From assembly GCA_905182285.1 (NCBI GenBank), contig CAJJAY010000012.1, positions 124,001-188,000 of the forward strand: DNA of 64,000 nt, read 5' to 3'. The stretch is from an uncultured Amylibacter sp. (GTDB taxonomy: Bacteria; Pseudomonadota; Alphaproteobacteria; Rhodobacterales; Rhodobacteraceae). Every line of letters begins with the position of its first letter. Position 1 is the stretch's first letter. The translations under genes and the position numbers were made by a program. Below the pieces are notes generated by a model. It worked only from the letters and a program-made list of their open reading frames with translations, was not told the DNA's origin and did not search any database. Positions 56,343 through 64,000 of this stretch are shown one piece after another.

Positions 56343-57311
56343 TTAACCCCATAATTCTGGCCGCGCAGGATGTACACCTTCGGCATCGTAAAATAATTTA
56401 TGTTTGCGATCTTCACTTAATAAAAGTGGTCCATCAAGATCAACAACGGATACTTCTTGTCCAACTAAAATAGCAGGTGCCATAGCTAAAGAAGACCCAA
56501 CCATACATCCAACCATAACGTCAAAACCCATATTTAATGCTGCTTGCTTTAACTCTAAAGCTTCGGTCAATCCACCAGTTTTATCTAATTTAATATTAAC
56601 CATGTCATACTTACCCATTAGATTTTTTAAACTAGCTCTATCATGACAACTTTCATCAGCACAAACAGGTAAAACTCTATTTAAATCTAATAACGCTTCA
56701 TCCTCACCAGAAGGAAATGGCTGTTCTACCATTTCAACCCCAAGATTTAATAGAATTGGTGCTAATTTTTCGTATAATTCAGGTGTCCATCCTTCATTAG
56801 CATCTACTATAATTCGTGAAGACAAGGCACCAGCTCGCACTGCACGAATTCGATCTATATCAGCTTCACCACCGCCAAGTTTTGTTTTCAAAAGTGGTCT
56901 AAATGAATTTTTTGCAGCCTGTGAATTCATCTTTTCTGGCGTATCTAAGGATAATGTATAAGCTGTTTCGACAGCTTTTGGCTTATTTAAGCCTGCTATC
57001 TTCCAGGCTGAAATACCTGTTTCTTTAGCCTCTAAATCCCATAAAGCGCAATCAATTGCATTTCGCGCAGCACCTGCAGGTAAAAGTTGTAAAAGTATTG
57101 TTCTATCAAACTCAGCTGGAAGAGCATTAATTTGTTGGCTTACAGATTCCATTGTTTCACCATATCTTGCATAAGGGACACACTCTCCCATACCATGATA
57201 TTTTCCTCGAGAAATGATGACTGTTAAGACATCTGCTTGAGTTCTAGAGCCTCGAGAAATTGTAAAAACTTGAGCTAGTTTAAAGCTGTTAAATTCAATA
57301 GAAATTTTCAT
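56343..57311 (-). CDS. dgcA: N-acetyl-D-glutamate racemase DgcA (dipeptide-epimerase-like)
   Basis: Enolase-superfamily enzyme of 322 residues, formerly annotated as L-Ala-D/L-Glu epimerase. The two acid-base lysines lie in LLKTKLGGG and VNIKLDKTGG, and metal ligands in VDANEGW, VEQPFP and CADESCHD. Next to a DgcN gene its likely reaction is N-acetyl-D-glutamate to N-acetyl-L-glutamate in D-glutamate breakdown. A TTG at 57314 would add one residue. It lies seven bases after dgcN. Confidence 0.8.
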   Translation of the reverse strand: MKISIEFNSFKLAQVFTISRGSRTQADVLTVIISRGKYHGMGECVPYARYGETMESVSQQINALPAEFDRTILLQLLPAGAARNAIDCALWDLEAKETGISAWKIAGLNKPKAVETAYTLSLDTPEKMNSQAAKNSFRPLLKTKLGGGEADIDRIRAVRAGALSSRIIVDANEGWTPELYEKLAPILLNLGVEMVEQPFPSGEDEALLDLNRVLPVCADESCHDRASLKNLMGKYDMVNIKLDKTGGLTEALELKQAALNMGFDVMVGCMVGSSLAMAPAILVGQEVSVVDLDGPLLLSEDRKHKLFYDAEGVHPARPELWG

Positions 57312-57318
57312 CAAATAT

Positions 57319-58320
57319 TCAACAAGCTTCTAATGCATCAACTAAACGGGATGCTCCATGGCGGAATGGATCAACTGCTGGAATGCCCATTCTATTTTCA
57401 GTTTCTTTTAAATACTTAATAGCATCAACTTCACTTAAATGTTGAGTGTTTACTGATATGCCAACTACTTTTACTTCAGGGTTTACAATTCTAGCTAAAA
57501 TTAGTGCCGTATCACGCAATTCGTCTAAACTTGGTAATTTATAATTTGGCAATCCACGCATGTGTTCCCGTGTAGGTTCATGGCATAAAATTAAAGCATC
57601 AGGCTGCCCACCATGAATTAATGCCATAGTAACTCCAGAATATGAAGCATGGTACAAACTTCCTTGACCTTCAATCAAATCCCAATGATCTTCATCATTG
57701 TTTGGAGTCAAATGCTCAACTGAACCAGCCATAAAATCTGCAATAACTGCATCTAATGGTACGCCATTACCCGTTATTAAAATACCAGTTTGTCCAGTTG
57801 ATCTAAAAGTAGCCTTCATATTCCGACTAAGCATTTCTTTTTCGATTGCTAAGCCTGTATACATTTTCCCAACAGAGCAATCTGTACCAACAGCTAAACA
57901 TCTTTTTCCAGTTCGATTAATACCTGAGGCAATAGGATAAGCTTCTGTTGGTATTCTTACATCAAATAAACTTCGTCCTAATTCAGCAGCTTTATCAACT
58001 AAAACTTTTTCGTCTTTTAATAAATTGTGTAATCCAGATGCTATGTCTAAACCCGCTTCTAATGCTTCTAATAGCCTTTCTTGCCATTCAATAGAGATGA
58101 CCCCACCTCGATTTGCTACACCAATTACTAAAGTTTTTGCACCAGCTTCAACGGCTTGATCAAAACTCATATCAGTTAAACCTAAATCAGCATTACACTT
58201 ATCCATTCGATACTGGCCTACACTTAAATCTGGGCGCCAATCTTTTATACCTTGAGCAACTTTAGCAGCTAATCCATCAGCTGCATCTCCAAGAAACAAC
58301 AAATAAGGGGACTTAATCAT
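57319..58320 (-). CDS. dgcN: D-glutamate N-acetyltransferase DgcN (DUF1611)
   Basis: 333 residues of the DUF1611 family: LFLGDAADGLAAKVAQGI at the start, TGKRCLAVGTDCSVGKMYT in the middle with a phosphate-binding loop, and EGQGSLYHASYSGVTMALIHG later. Family members from marine bacteria, chiefly Rhodobacterales, acetylate D-glutamate as the first step of its catabolism. First gene of dgcN-dgcA-dat. The assignment rests on family and operon context. Confidence 0.8.
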   Translation of the reverse strand: MIKSPYLLFLGDAADGLAAKVAQGIKDWRPDLSVGQYRMDKCNADLGLTDMSFDQAVEAGAKTLVIGVANRGGVISIEWQERLLEALEAGLDIASGLHNLLKDEKVLVDKAAELGRSLFDVRIPTEAYPIASGINRTGKRCLAVGTDCSVGKMYTGLAIEKEMLSRNMKATFRSTGQTGILITGNGVPLDAVIADFMAGSVEHLTPNNDEDHWDLIEGQGSLYHASYSGVTMALIHGGQPDALILCHEPTREHMRGLPNYKLPSLDELRDTALILARIVNPEVKVVGISVNTQHLSEVDAIKYLKETENRMGIPAVDPFRHGASRLVDALEAC

Positions 58321-58407
58321 AATCTATCTCACTTCTATTTTACTAATCTTTAATGCCACCAATTAAACCATATTTAATTGCTAAAATTAGTATATTCTAT
58401 AATTCTA

Positions 58408-58422
58408 TCGAATATTATTCGA
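58408..58422. promoter_or_regulatory. Palindrome upstream of dgcN
   Basis: TCGAAT-ATT-ATTCGA, six-base arms, lies 88 bases before the dgcN start in the 172-base gap to cobM. It may bind the operon's regulator. The gap shows nothing else. Confidence 0.4.
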
Positions 58423-58492
58423 ATTTATATGAAATATCAGTATATTCTTCGCTTTTAAGATAAAATTCAACTTTAAGAATTTATTAAGATAC

Positions 58493-59284
58493 TTACGTAT
58501 TATGATCTTCTATCAAATCAACTCCTACAACTGGACGAAGCACATGAGGTATATTGGGATCATAAAGCGCGCTATCAACAAAATCATGGCTTATAGCTAA
58601 TGCTGGCCCAACCATAATCAATGCAGTTCTTGTAATTTTTTCTTTGCGTATTTTTTTTCGTATCGTACTAAGTGTACCTCGAATTATCATTTGATCTGGC
58701 CATCCAACGCGATAACCAACGACAGCTGGGCAATCTTCACCATAGTGAGGTATTAGCTGTCGTTCTATTTCTCGCATATTCCTTACAGCTAAATGTATTG
58801 CTAGAGTTGCTCCTGTACGTCCAAAATTACTTAATGTTTCATTCTCAGGCATGGATGTGGACTGCATAGACATGCGAGTTAAAATGATCGATTGAGCTAT
58901 TTCTGGTATTGTTAACTCTTGGCCCATTTCTGCAGCCATAGCAGCATAAGCCGGCACACCAGGAATAATTTTATAGGGGATATTATCATTTTTTAGCCTA
59001 CGGATCTGTTCTGCTATTGCCCCATATAATGATGGATCTCCAGAATGAACGCGTGCAACATCTTTTCCAAGCCGATGTGCCTCTTTTATATCTGCATGTG
59101 TATCATCTAAAGTCATGACAGCAGTGTCTTTAACAATTGCATATTCTGGAGCACATGCAACCACTGCTTCAGGCACAAGTGATCCAGCATATAAACATAC
59201 TGCACATTTTTCAATTAAAGCTTTTGCTTTTAAAGTTATTAAATCAGGGTCACCTGGGCCAGCGCCAATAAAGTAAACAGTCAT
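58493..59284 (-). CDS. cobM: Precorrin-4 C11-methyltransferase
   Basis: 263 residues, SAM-dependent uroporphyrin-methylase fold: VYFIGAGPGDPDLITLKA at 3-20, VARVHSGDPSLYGAIAEQI, IIPGVPAYAAMAAEMGQE and the final VGPALAI. It methylates C11 of the corrin ring; the equivalent in the cobalt-first route is CbiF. Last gene of the operon; its ATG overlaps the cbiG/cobJ stop by four bases. Confidence 0.94.
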   Translation of the reverse strand: MTVYFIGAGPGDPDLITLKAKALIEKCAVCLYAGSLVPEAVVACAPEYAIVKDTAVMTLDDTHADIKEAHRLGKDVARVHSGDPSLYGAIAEQIRRLKNDNIPYKIIPGVPAYAAMAAEMGQELTIPEIAQSIILTRMSMQSTSMPENETLSNFGRTGATLAIHLAVRNMREIERQLIPHYGEDCPAVVGYRVGWPDQMIIRGTLSTIRKKIRKEKITRTALIMVGPALAISHDFVDSALYDPNIPHVLRPVVGVDLIEDHNT

Positions 59285-61077
59285 GATAAATCTCCATCAA
59301 TTTTTCGTGCATAACCACGTGGAGTAAACATTCTTGGACCCTCACCAAGATTTGTTAAACGTGAATTACTTGAACCGACTAAAACAACTGTTAACATGTC
59401 TACCTCATCAACCTCCAATTCATCTAAACGCCTATACTGAACTTCTTCTTCTGGTCGCCCTAATGAACTAGCAAGCATTACTGGTGTATCTTTAGGTCTA
59501 TGTTTTAGTAAAATTTCGCGCGCTTCTGCTAATAATGTTCTTCGAGTTTTTGATACTGGGTTATAAAAAGCTATAACAAAATCACCTTCAGCAGCAGCAT
59601 GAAGGCGCCTTATTATATCTTCACGTGGGGTTAATAAATCTGACAAACTTATAGTACAGAAATCATGGCCAAGGGGAGCTCCAGCTCTCGCTGCAGCAGC
59701 TTGTAATGCTGATACGCCCGGAGTGCATTGTACTTCAATACGTTTTGCTGCCTGAGAAACACCCATATCATTCTCATCACGATCTAATAGCTCAAAAACC
59801 AATGCTCCCATTGCATAAATTCCTGCATCACCTGAACAAATTAAAGCAACATTTTTACCTTTTCCAGCTTGCTCTAGAGCATATCGACATCGGGCTTCTT
59901 CCCCGCCTAGAGGGAAATCAGATCTATCTTTTCCCACAGCTAATGGTCCTAAAATATCAATATAAAGACCATATCCAACTAATTCATCAGCTTCAGAAAC
60001 TAATGCAGATGCTTCAGGCGTCCTCCATGAGTGTTGACCTGGACCGATACCAACTATTGACAGCTTACCCCTTGAGCGACCTTTAAACTTAGTAATTACA
60101 TTACTTGATTTTGCTATAGCGCATGTTGCATTAAGAGTTTTTTTCTTTTCTAAAACTAGCTCACCATTACTCAAAGCTAAAGCTGCTGCCTCAGATACTC
60201 CGTGGCAACCAACCTCAGAGAATACAATACTAGATGGATTAGCTAATTTAGGGGTCATAGCTTCCAATTCACTAGCATTAAACACTCTGAATGGGACACC
60301 TAGTCGTAAAGCAGTTTCTATAATTGCTGGCTCATCGCCCTTTAAGTCTAATGACCCAATACAAGAAATAGATCCCTCTGCTATATTAGAATCCAGCAAA
60401 CACTTTGAAACAAGACTCCACATTTCTTCAATCGAACATCCCCTGGCGCATCCTAATCCCAGGGCATATTTTTGCGGGTGATATACTAATGTCATCTCAT
60501 CACCAACTAGCGGTGATTCAGAAACAGCTAATTTGATTTTACCTTCAGGAAAACTTTCAATTTCAAATATATTATCTCCTAAAACACTTATTTGAGCTCC
60601 ACTTAGTAGGGTTGCCATTACAGATTTTGCATCTTTAAAGTTTTGCAATTTATATCCAATTGGAGGCTCATCTAAAGCAACACCCATAGCTATATCACCT
60701 GCAGTAGTTATTGCTGCATTAGAATTTAACTCAACAGCGATTTGTTGAGCCAATCTATTCGCCCCACGGTGCCCTCCTAAGAGTGGTATTATTGTTGAGC
60801 CATCATCAGGCACGGCAATAACAGGAGGTTCTTTTAGTTTATCAACCAACATTGGTGCAACACCCCTGACTAATATTCCAGCAGCGCATACACCAATAAT
60901 TGGTGTTCCAGCCCCAAATAAAACTCGAATATAATCTAACGCATTTTCAAATGTTGCATCAACTCCTTCAACGCGATCTTCTCGCCCATGCAACTGAGCA
61001 CCTAATACATCTGCAATTCTTCTAGCAGTTTTGTAACCCGACTGAGAAAGGCATAAAACAACAGGAGTTAAAGCCAT
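59281..61077 (-). CDS. cobJ: CbiG--CobJ fusion: cobalt-precorrin-5A hydrolase plus precorrin-3B C17-methyltransferase
   Basis: One 598-residue frame with four parts: CbiG N-terminal hydrolase (about 50-130: GVCAAGILVRGVAPML and LLGGHRGANRLAQQI), a middle CbiG domain (about 140-195), the CobE/CbiG C-terminal domain (about 205-325: LGLGCARGCS, FSEVGCHGVSEAAAL), and from about 338 the CobJ/CbiH methyltransferase (SIVGIGPGQHSWRTPEA, ICSGDAGIYAMGAL, VIAFYNPVSKTR). CobJ contracts the ring while methylating C17; full CbiG releases the extruded fragment as acetaldehyde in the cobalt-first route. Overlaps both neighbours. Confidence 0.92.
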   Translation of the reverse strand: MALTPVVLCLSQSGYKTARRIADVLGAQLHGREDRVEGVDATFENALDYIRVLFGAGTPIIGVCAAGILVRGVAPMLVDKLKEPPVIAVPDDGSTIIPLLGGHRGANRLAQQIAVELNSNAAITTAGDIAMGVALDEPPIGYKLQNFKDAKSVMATLLSGAQISVLGDNIFEIESFPEGKIKLAVSESPLVGDEMTLVYHPQKYALGLGCARGCSIEEMWSLVSKCLLDSNIAEGSISCIGSLDLKGDEPAIIETALRLGVPFRVFNASELEAMTPKLANPSSIVFSEVGCHGVSEAAALALSNGELVLEKKKTLNATCAIAKSSNVITKFKGRSRGKLSIVGIGPGQHSWRTPEASALVSEADELVGYGLYIDILGPLAVGKDRSDFPLGGEEARCRYALEQAGKGKNVALICSGDAGIYAMGALVFELLDRDENDMGVSQAAKRIEVQCTPGVSALQAAAARAGAPLGHDFCTISLSDLLTPREDIIRRLHAAAEGDFVIAFYNPVSKTRRTLLAEAREILLKHRPKDTPVMLASSLGRPEEEVQYRRLDELEVDEVDMLTVVLVGSSNSRLTNLGEGPRMFTPRGYARKIDGDLS

Positions 61078-61769
61078 GGATCATTTCCTTTAGTGACTAA
61101 TATCATTGAAAAATAAGGAGCCTTTAAAGGCGCATCAGATAATGGCAAGACAATCTGATTGGGGAGAGTAGCTCGTTCTATATAATATGCGAATTTGGTT
61201 AAATCTAATTTCTCTAAAACCCTACGAATTTTTGGTAGGTGCCTGCCAACTTTCATAATTGCAATAGCCTCAGAGCCAGCCACACGTTGCTCTAATAAAA
61301 CTTCATTAATTGGTCCCGGAATAATGGTTAAGACTTCGTTTCGGGCAGTAAGCGGTGTTGCAATTGAGGCCGCACATGCAGTTACAGATGTAACTCCAGG
61401 TATAACCTCACATTCAAATTCTTTATTTAATCTGGAAAATAAGTACATGAAAGATCCATAAAAAAATGGATCACCTTCACATAAGACTATTACATCTTTT
61501 CCTTCATTTAGTTTTTCTGAAATTTTTAGTGCCCCTAAATCATAAGCAGTTTGTGCCGGACCTCGCTCAACTGACATAGGAATCTCAACTACAATTTCTT
61601 CAGTTTCAGGATTTATAATGTCTGAAGCAATTGACCTCGCAAAACTATCACTTCCCTCTAAGGTTGGATAAGCTATAACTTCTGCACCTGCTATTAATCG
61701 GTAAGCTTTGAGTGTCATTAACTCTGGATCTCCTGGGCCAAGCCCAACGCCATATAAGATACCTTTCAT
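61068..61769 (-). CDS. cobI: Precorrin-2 C20-methyltransferase
   Basis: 233 residues: LYGVGLGPGDPELMTLKAYR at the start, VIVLCEGDPFFYGSFMYLF, VIPGVTSVTACAASIATPL and AIMKVGRHLPKI. It methylates C20 of precorrin-2 (or cobalt-factor II as CbiL). ATG at 61769 overlaps the cobL stop (ATGA); the longer open frame to 61814 would run into cobL. It overlaps the next gene by ten bases. Confidence 0.94.
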   Translation of the reverse strand: MKGILYGVGLGPGDPELMTLKAYRLIAGAEVIAYPTLEGSDSFARSIASDIINPETEEIVVEIPMSVERGPAQTAYDLGALKISEKLNEGKDVIVLCEGDPFFYGSFMYLFSRLNKEFECEVIPGVTSVTACAASIATPLTARNEVLTIIPGPINEVLLEQRVAGSEAIAIMKVGRHLPKIRRVLEKLDLTKFAYYIERATLPNQIVLPLSDAPLKAPYFSMILVTKGNDPWL

Positions 61770-62962
61770 CGCTTTACTAAACTCCACTGTGTAACTGGCA
61801 TAGATGGTCTCCATCCAGTAACTTTACCAATACTATCTGCCTTGCTGATTTGAATGCGAACTAAATCACCACCGTATTTTGCATATAAGTTTAATAGAAT
61901 TTGTTCTGATTCTAATGTAACCGCATTTACAACCAATCGACCTAATGGCCGTAAAGCTGACCAGCAAGCTTCAAATGTTTCTATACTTAATCCACCACCA
62001 ATAAATATTGCATCTGGCGACTCTAAATCATTAAGCGCACTTGGCACAAAACCATCTATCAACTCGAGCTTGGGGACCCCTAGTGCTAATGCATTATTAG
62101 CTGCATATGTTCTTCGATCTGCTCGTGGCTCAATGCCTATGGCCCTTGCATATCTTGCAGCCCGCATCCACTCAACAGCAACTGAACCACAACCACAACC
62201 AACATCCCACAATAAAGCACCCCTCATAGGCATTAATTTAGCGACAGATGTAGCTCTTATTTCTTGCTTAGTCATTGTTCCATCACCTTGAAACAATTCA
62301 TCGGCTAATCCCGGAACTCTAGGTAACATTGCAGCATCTTTAGCAGCAATACACTCCACAGCTAGTGTGTTAAATGCTGGAACTTCATACTGCCAAGTTT
62401 CTGCCTTACCATCAAACCTTGCCTCATTCTCTCCACCCATTGATGCTAGTACAGTCAATTGTGATTTTCCAAAGCCTCGCTCAGTCAAAAAGCCTGCAAT
62501 TTGTTTTGGGGTTTCAGCACCTGTAGTCAAAATCAATAACCGTTGATTAGGCTGGATAAAAGCAATCATCTGCTCTACTGGCCGACCATGAACAGTTAGT
62601 GTTTCCAAGTCAGCCATTGACCATCCCATCCTAGCCGCTGCTAATTGAAAAGCTCCAACTTGAGGATGATATGAAATTTCTGATGGATCTATTTCACGTC
62701 CGATTCTCGCTCCAACAGAATACCAAAGTGGATCTCCCGTAGCCAAAACAACAACTCTGTGACCTGACTTTGACTTTAGCAGTTCAATTAAAGCATCAAA
62801 TGGGCTTGGCCAGTTAATTCGTTCCGCTTGGGAATTAATTAAATTTTGGTGCCTTGAGCCTCCAACAATTATTTCTGCAGCCTCTACAACTGCTCGGCTA
62901 GCCGGCGATAGACCCTCGATTCCGTCTTCACCAATCCCCACAATATGCAACCAAACAGTCAT
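61766..62962 (-). CDS. cobL: Precorrin-6Y C5,15-methyltransferase (decarboxylating)
   Basis: 398 residues, fused CbiE and CbiT. CbiE part about 1-200 (HIVGIGEDGIEGLSP, VVLATGDPLWYSVG); CbiT part from about 230, with the SAM-binding loop LLWDVGCGCGSVAVEW at 250-265 and AIFIGGGLSIETFEACW (written in the sequence as DAIFIGGG). It adds methyls at C5 and C15 and removes the C12 acetate carboxyl. The stop and start overlap both neighbours. Confidence 0.94.
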   Translation of the reverse strand: MTVWLHIVGIGEDGIEGLSPASRAVVEAAEIIVGGSRHQNLINSQAERINWPSPFDALIELLKSKSGHRVVVLATGDPLWYSVGARIGREIDPSEISYHPQVGAFQLAAARMGWSMADLETLTVHGRPVEQMIAFIQPNQRLLILTTGAETPKQIAGFLTERGFGKSQLTVLASMGGENEARFDGKAETWQYEVPAFNTLAVECIAAKDAAMLPRVPGLADELFQGDGTMTKQEIRATSVAKLMPMRGALLWDVGCGCGSVAVEWMRAARYARAIGIEPRADRRTYAANNALALGVPKLELIDGFVPSALNDLESPDAIFIGGGLSIETFEACWSALRPLGRLVVNAVTLESEQILLNLYAKYGGDLVRIQISKADSIGKVTGWRPSMPVTQWSLVKR

Positions 62963-63609
62963 AACGATATCTCTGGCAAACCTGCCGATAATGCATTTAC
63001 CGCTGCAGAAGCAATTGCTGACCCTCCCCGACGACCACGAAGGGCAATAAATTCACAATCACGTGGAGAGGCTACCAGTGTAGCTTTACTTTCAGCTGCA
63101 CCAATAAATCCTACAGGAAAACCAAGAATACATGCTGGTTTAGGGAAACCTTGGTCAATTAATTCTAAAAGGTGGAACAATGCGGTTGGGGCATTCCCAA
63201 TTGCTACTACAGATCCTTCAATATGAGGTTCCCATAATTCTATTGCGGCTGCTGACCTTGTATTTCCAATGGTTGTGGCCAATTCAGAAACAGCTGGATT
63301 ATTTAAAGTTACAATTACTTCGTTATTAGCAGGTAAATATCGTCGAATTATTCCCGCACCAACCATTTCGCAATCACATAAAATTGGAGCGCCATTTGCT
63401 AATGCAAAAGATCCAGCATTCGCAGCATTAGGTGAATAAGCAATTCTATCAGCAACCTCAATCATCCCACATGCATGGATTAATCGAATAACAACAGCCT
63501 GCATTTCTGGAGAAAACCTTGCCAGGTTTGCTTCATTTCTTACAGTAGCAAAACTAGCTGCATAAATAGATTTTGGATCACGTTCATAAGTTATCAATGA
63601 TCTAATCAC
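62959..63609 (-). CDS. cobH: Precorrin-8X methylmutase
   Basis: 216 residues. Moves the C11 methyl to C12, giving hydrogenobyrinate (or cobyrinate if cobalt is already present). The catalytic histidine is His45 in VIRLIHACGMIEVADRI; GAPILCDCEMVGAGI and ILGFPVGFIGAAESK are further family motifs. Four-base overlaps with cbiX upstream and cobL downstream. Confidence 0.95.
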   Translation of the reverse strand: MIRSLITYERDPKSIYAASFATVRNEANLARFSPEMQAVVIRLIHACGMIEVADRIAYSPNAANAGSFALANGAPILCDCEMVGAGIIRRYLPANNEVIVTLNNPAVSELATTIGNTRSAAAIELWEPHIEGSVVAIGNAPTALFHLLELIDQGFPKPACILGFPVGFIGAAESKATLVASPRDCEFIALRGRRGGSAIASAAVNALSAGLPEISL

Positions 63610-64000
63610 TTCTTTCGAGCAGACTCAGGGCCTAATGGATGTTTAGCTTGAGGATACTCAGGGTGAGAATGAGAATGATCATGTTGGTGGTCATGACTGT
63701 GACTGTGATCATGGTGGTGGTGGTCATGACTCATATCCAACCTACACTCGCCAGTACAAAAAGTTTCACAAAGCTTACAGTCTTCTACATTAGAACCAGG
63801 TGCAGATGCTCCTTGGCCTTCTACATGATGATGGTGACTCTCTTGTACAGATCCAACTTCAGATTCAAATCCTAAAACCTGTGTTCGATACTTGCACAAA
63901 GCACAATTTGGAGGGGGTATTTCACCTACCTGCTCAGTAATGCGCTCTGCAAAAGTTTCTAAAACCTTTGGATGATCGCCTAAATAGCCTGCTTTAATAA
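63606..64000 (-). CDS. cbiX: CbiX-type cobaltochelatase, C-terminal part (runs off the right edge)
   Basis: The frame is open from the window edge to the stop at 63606, about 131 residues. It begins within AGYLGDHPKVLETFAERI, then has a CxxC pair CALCKYRTQVLGFESEVGS, HHHHVEG, more cysteines (CKLCETFCTGEC) and a His-rich tail (HDHHHHDHSHSH) ending KHPLGPESARKK. This is the C-terminus of long CbiX enzymes, which insert cobalt into sirohydrochlorin and carry an Fe-S site and a metal-binding histidine region. First visible gene of the corrin operon; the catalytic part is outside the window. Confidence 0.82.
   Translation of the reverse strand, partial: IKAGYLGDHPKVLETFAERITEQVGEIPPPNCALCKYRTQVLGFESEVGSVQESHHHHVEGQGASAPGSNVEDCKLCETFCTGECRLDMSHDHHHHDHSHSHDHQHDHSHSHPEYPQAKHPLGPESARKK

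Noticed and set aside
61854-62291. 145-residue plus-strand frame inside cobL
   Set aside because: Antisense to a well-recognised CbiE-CbiT protein, with no motif and no ribosome site.
1-64000. CRISPR arrays, insertion sequences, prophage or secretion-system genes
   Set aside because: No regularly spaced repeats and no transposase, integrase, capsid or Cas protein was recognised in any frame.

Overview
The window is a 64 kb piece of an AT-rich chromosome from a marine-type alphaproteobacterium, most likely a low-GC relative of the Rhodobacterales. Basis: the neighbourhoods argH/tlpA, hemC/hemE, recR-ybaB-dnaX-ffs-nudC-pheA-cycM followed by a Yej peptide transporter, the separate F0 ATP synthase operon with both b and b' subunits, pyk next to a DUF1244 gene, and dgcN-dgcA-dat. 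The lineage is inferred from gene order and protein motifs, not from a tree. Coding density is very high, many genes overlap by 1-10 bases, and almost all of it is core metabolism. I see no insertion sequence, prophage, CRISPR array or toxin-antitoxin locus.

Layout. 1-9.5 kb: start of argH, a TlpA-like thioredoxin, tRNA-Leu(TAA), heme genes hemC and hemE, an EamA exporter, the recR-ybaB-dnaX block, the 4.5S SRP RNA, nudC, pheA and a membrane-anchored cytochrome c. 9.5-15.2 kb: yejABEF peptide ABC transporter. 15.2-16.5 kb: two near-identical tRNA-Arg genes (ACG and TCG) around two unassigned genes, a winged-helix protein and a membrane protein. 16.5-19.1 kb: a carboxymuconolactone decarboxylase-like protein, glucokinase and a persulfide dioxygenase-like hydrolase. 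19.2-27.1 kb: a purine or nucleoside scavenging block (BMP-type ABC transporter, NCS2 permease, 8-oxoguanine deaminase). 27.2-32.3 kb: ilvD, a succinate-semialdehyde dehydrogenase, an Hsp20 gene behind a ROSE-type RNA thermometer, and a secreted trypsin-like protease. 32.3-36.2 kb: glycolate oxidase glcDEF. 36.4-45 kb: DUF1285, cupin, polA, a short zinc-ribbon gene, HIT, a PfkB sugar kinase, nth, ogt, an OmpA-like lipoprotein and a FadR-type regulator. 45-47.7 kb: F0 ATP synthase genes atpI-B-E-F'-F. 48-55.4 kb: ArsR regulator, ytoQ, pheS/pheT, ribosomal proteins L20 and L35, pyk, DUF1244. 55.5-58.3 kb: D-amino-acid operon dgcN-dgcA-dat. 58.5-64 kb: a tightly overlapping corrin-ring operon, cbiX(partial)-cobH-cobL-cobI-cbiG/cobJ-cobM.

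Taken together the genes suit an aerobic heterotroph living on dissolved phytoplankton and bacterial products: glycolate (GlcDEF), peptides (Yej), purines (BMP/NCS2/8-oxoguanine deaminase) and D-amino acids from peptidoglycan (Dgc/Dat), with its own B12 synthesis. The points most worth following up are: (i) the cobalamin operon, which joins CbiX and a full-length CbiG fused to CobJ, signs of an early-cobalt route in an apparently aerobic cell; (ii) the ROSE thermometer in front of hsp20; (iii) similar inverted repeats of ATTGGYAA half-sites just upstream of the ribosome binding sites of glcD and of the FadR-type regulator, suggesting that this regulator controls glycolate oxidation; (iv) a five-copy hexamer repeat in the leader of atpE; and (v) the tRNA-Arg pair around two orphan genes.
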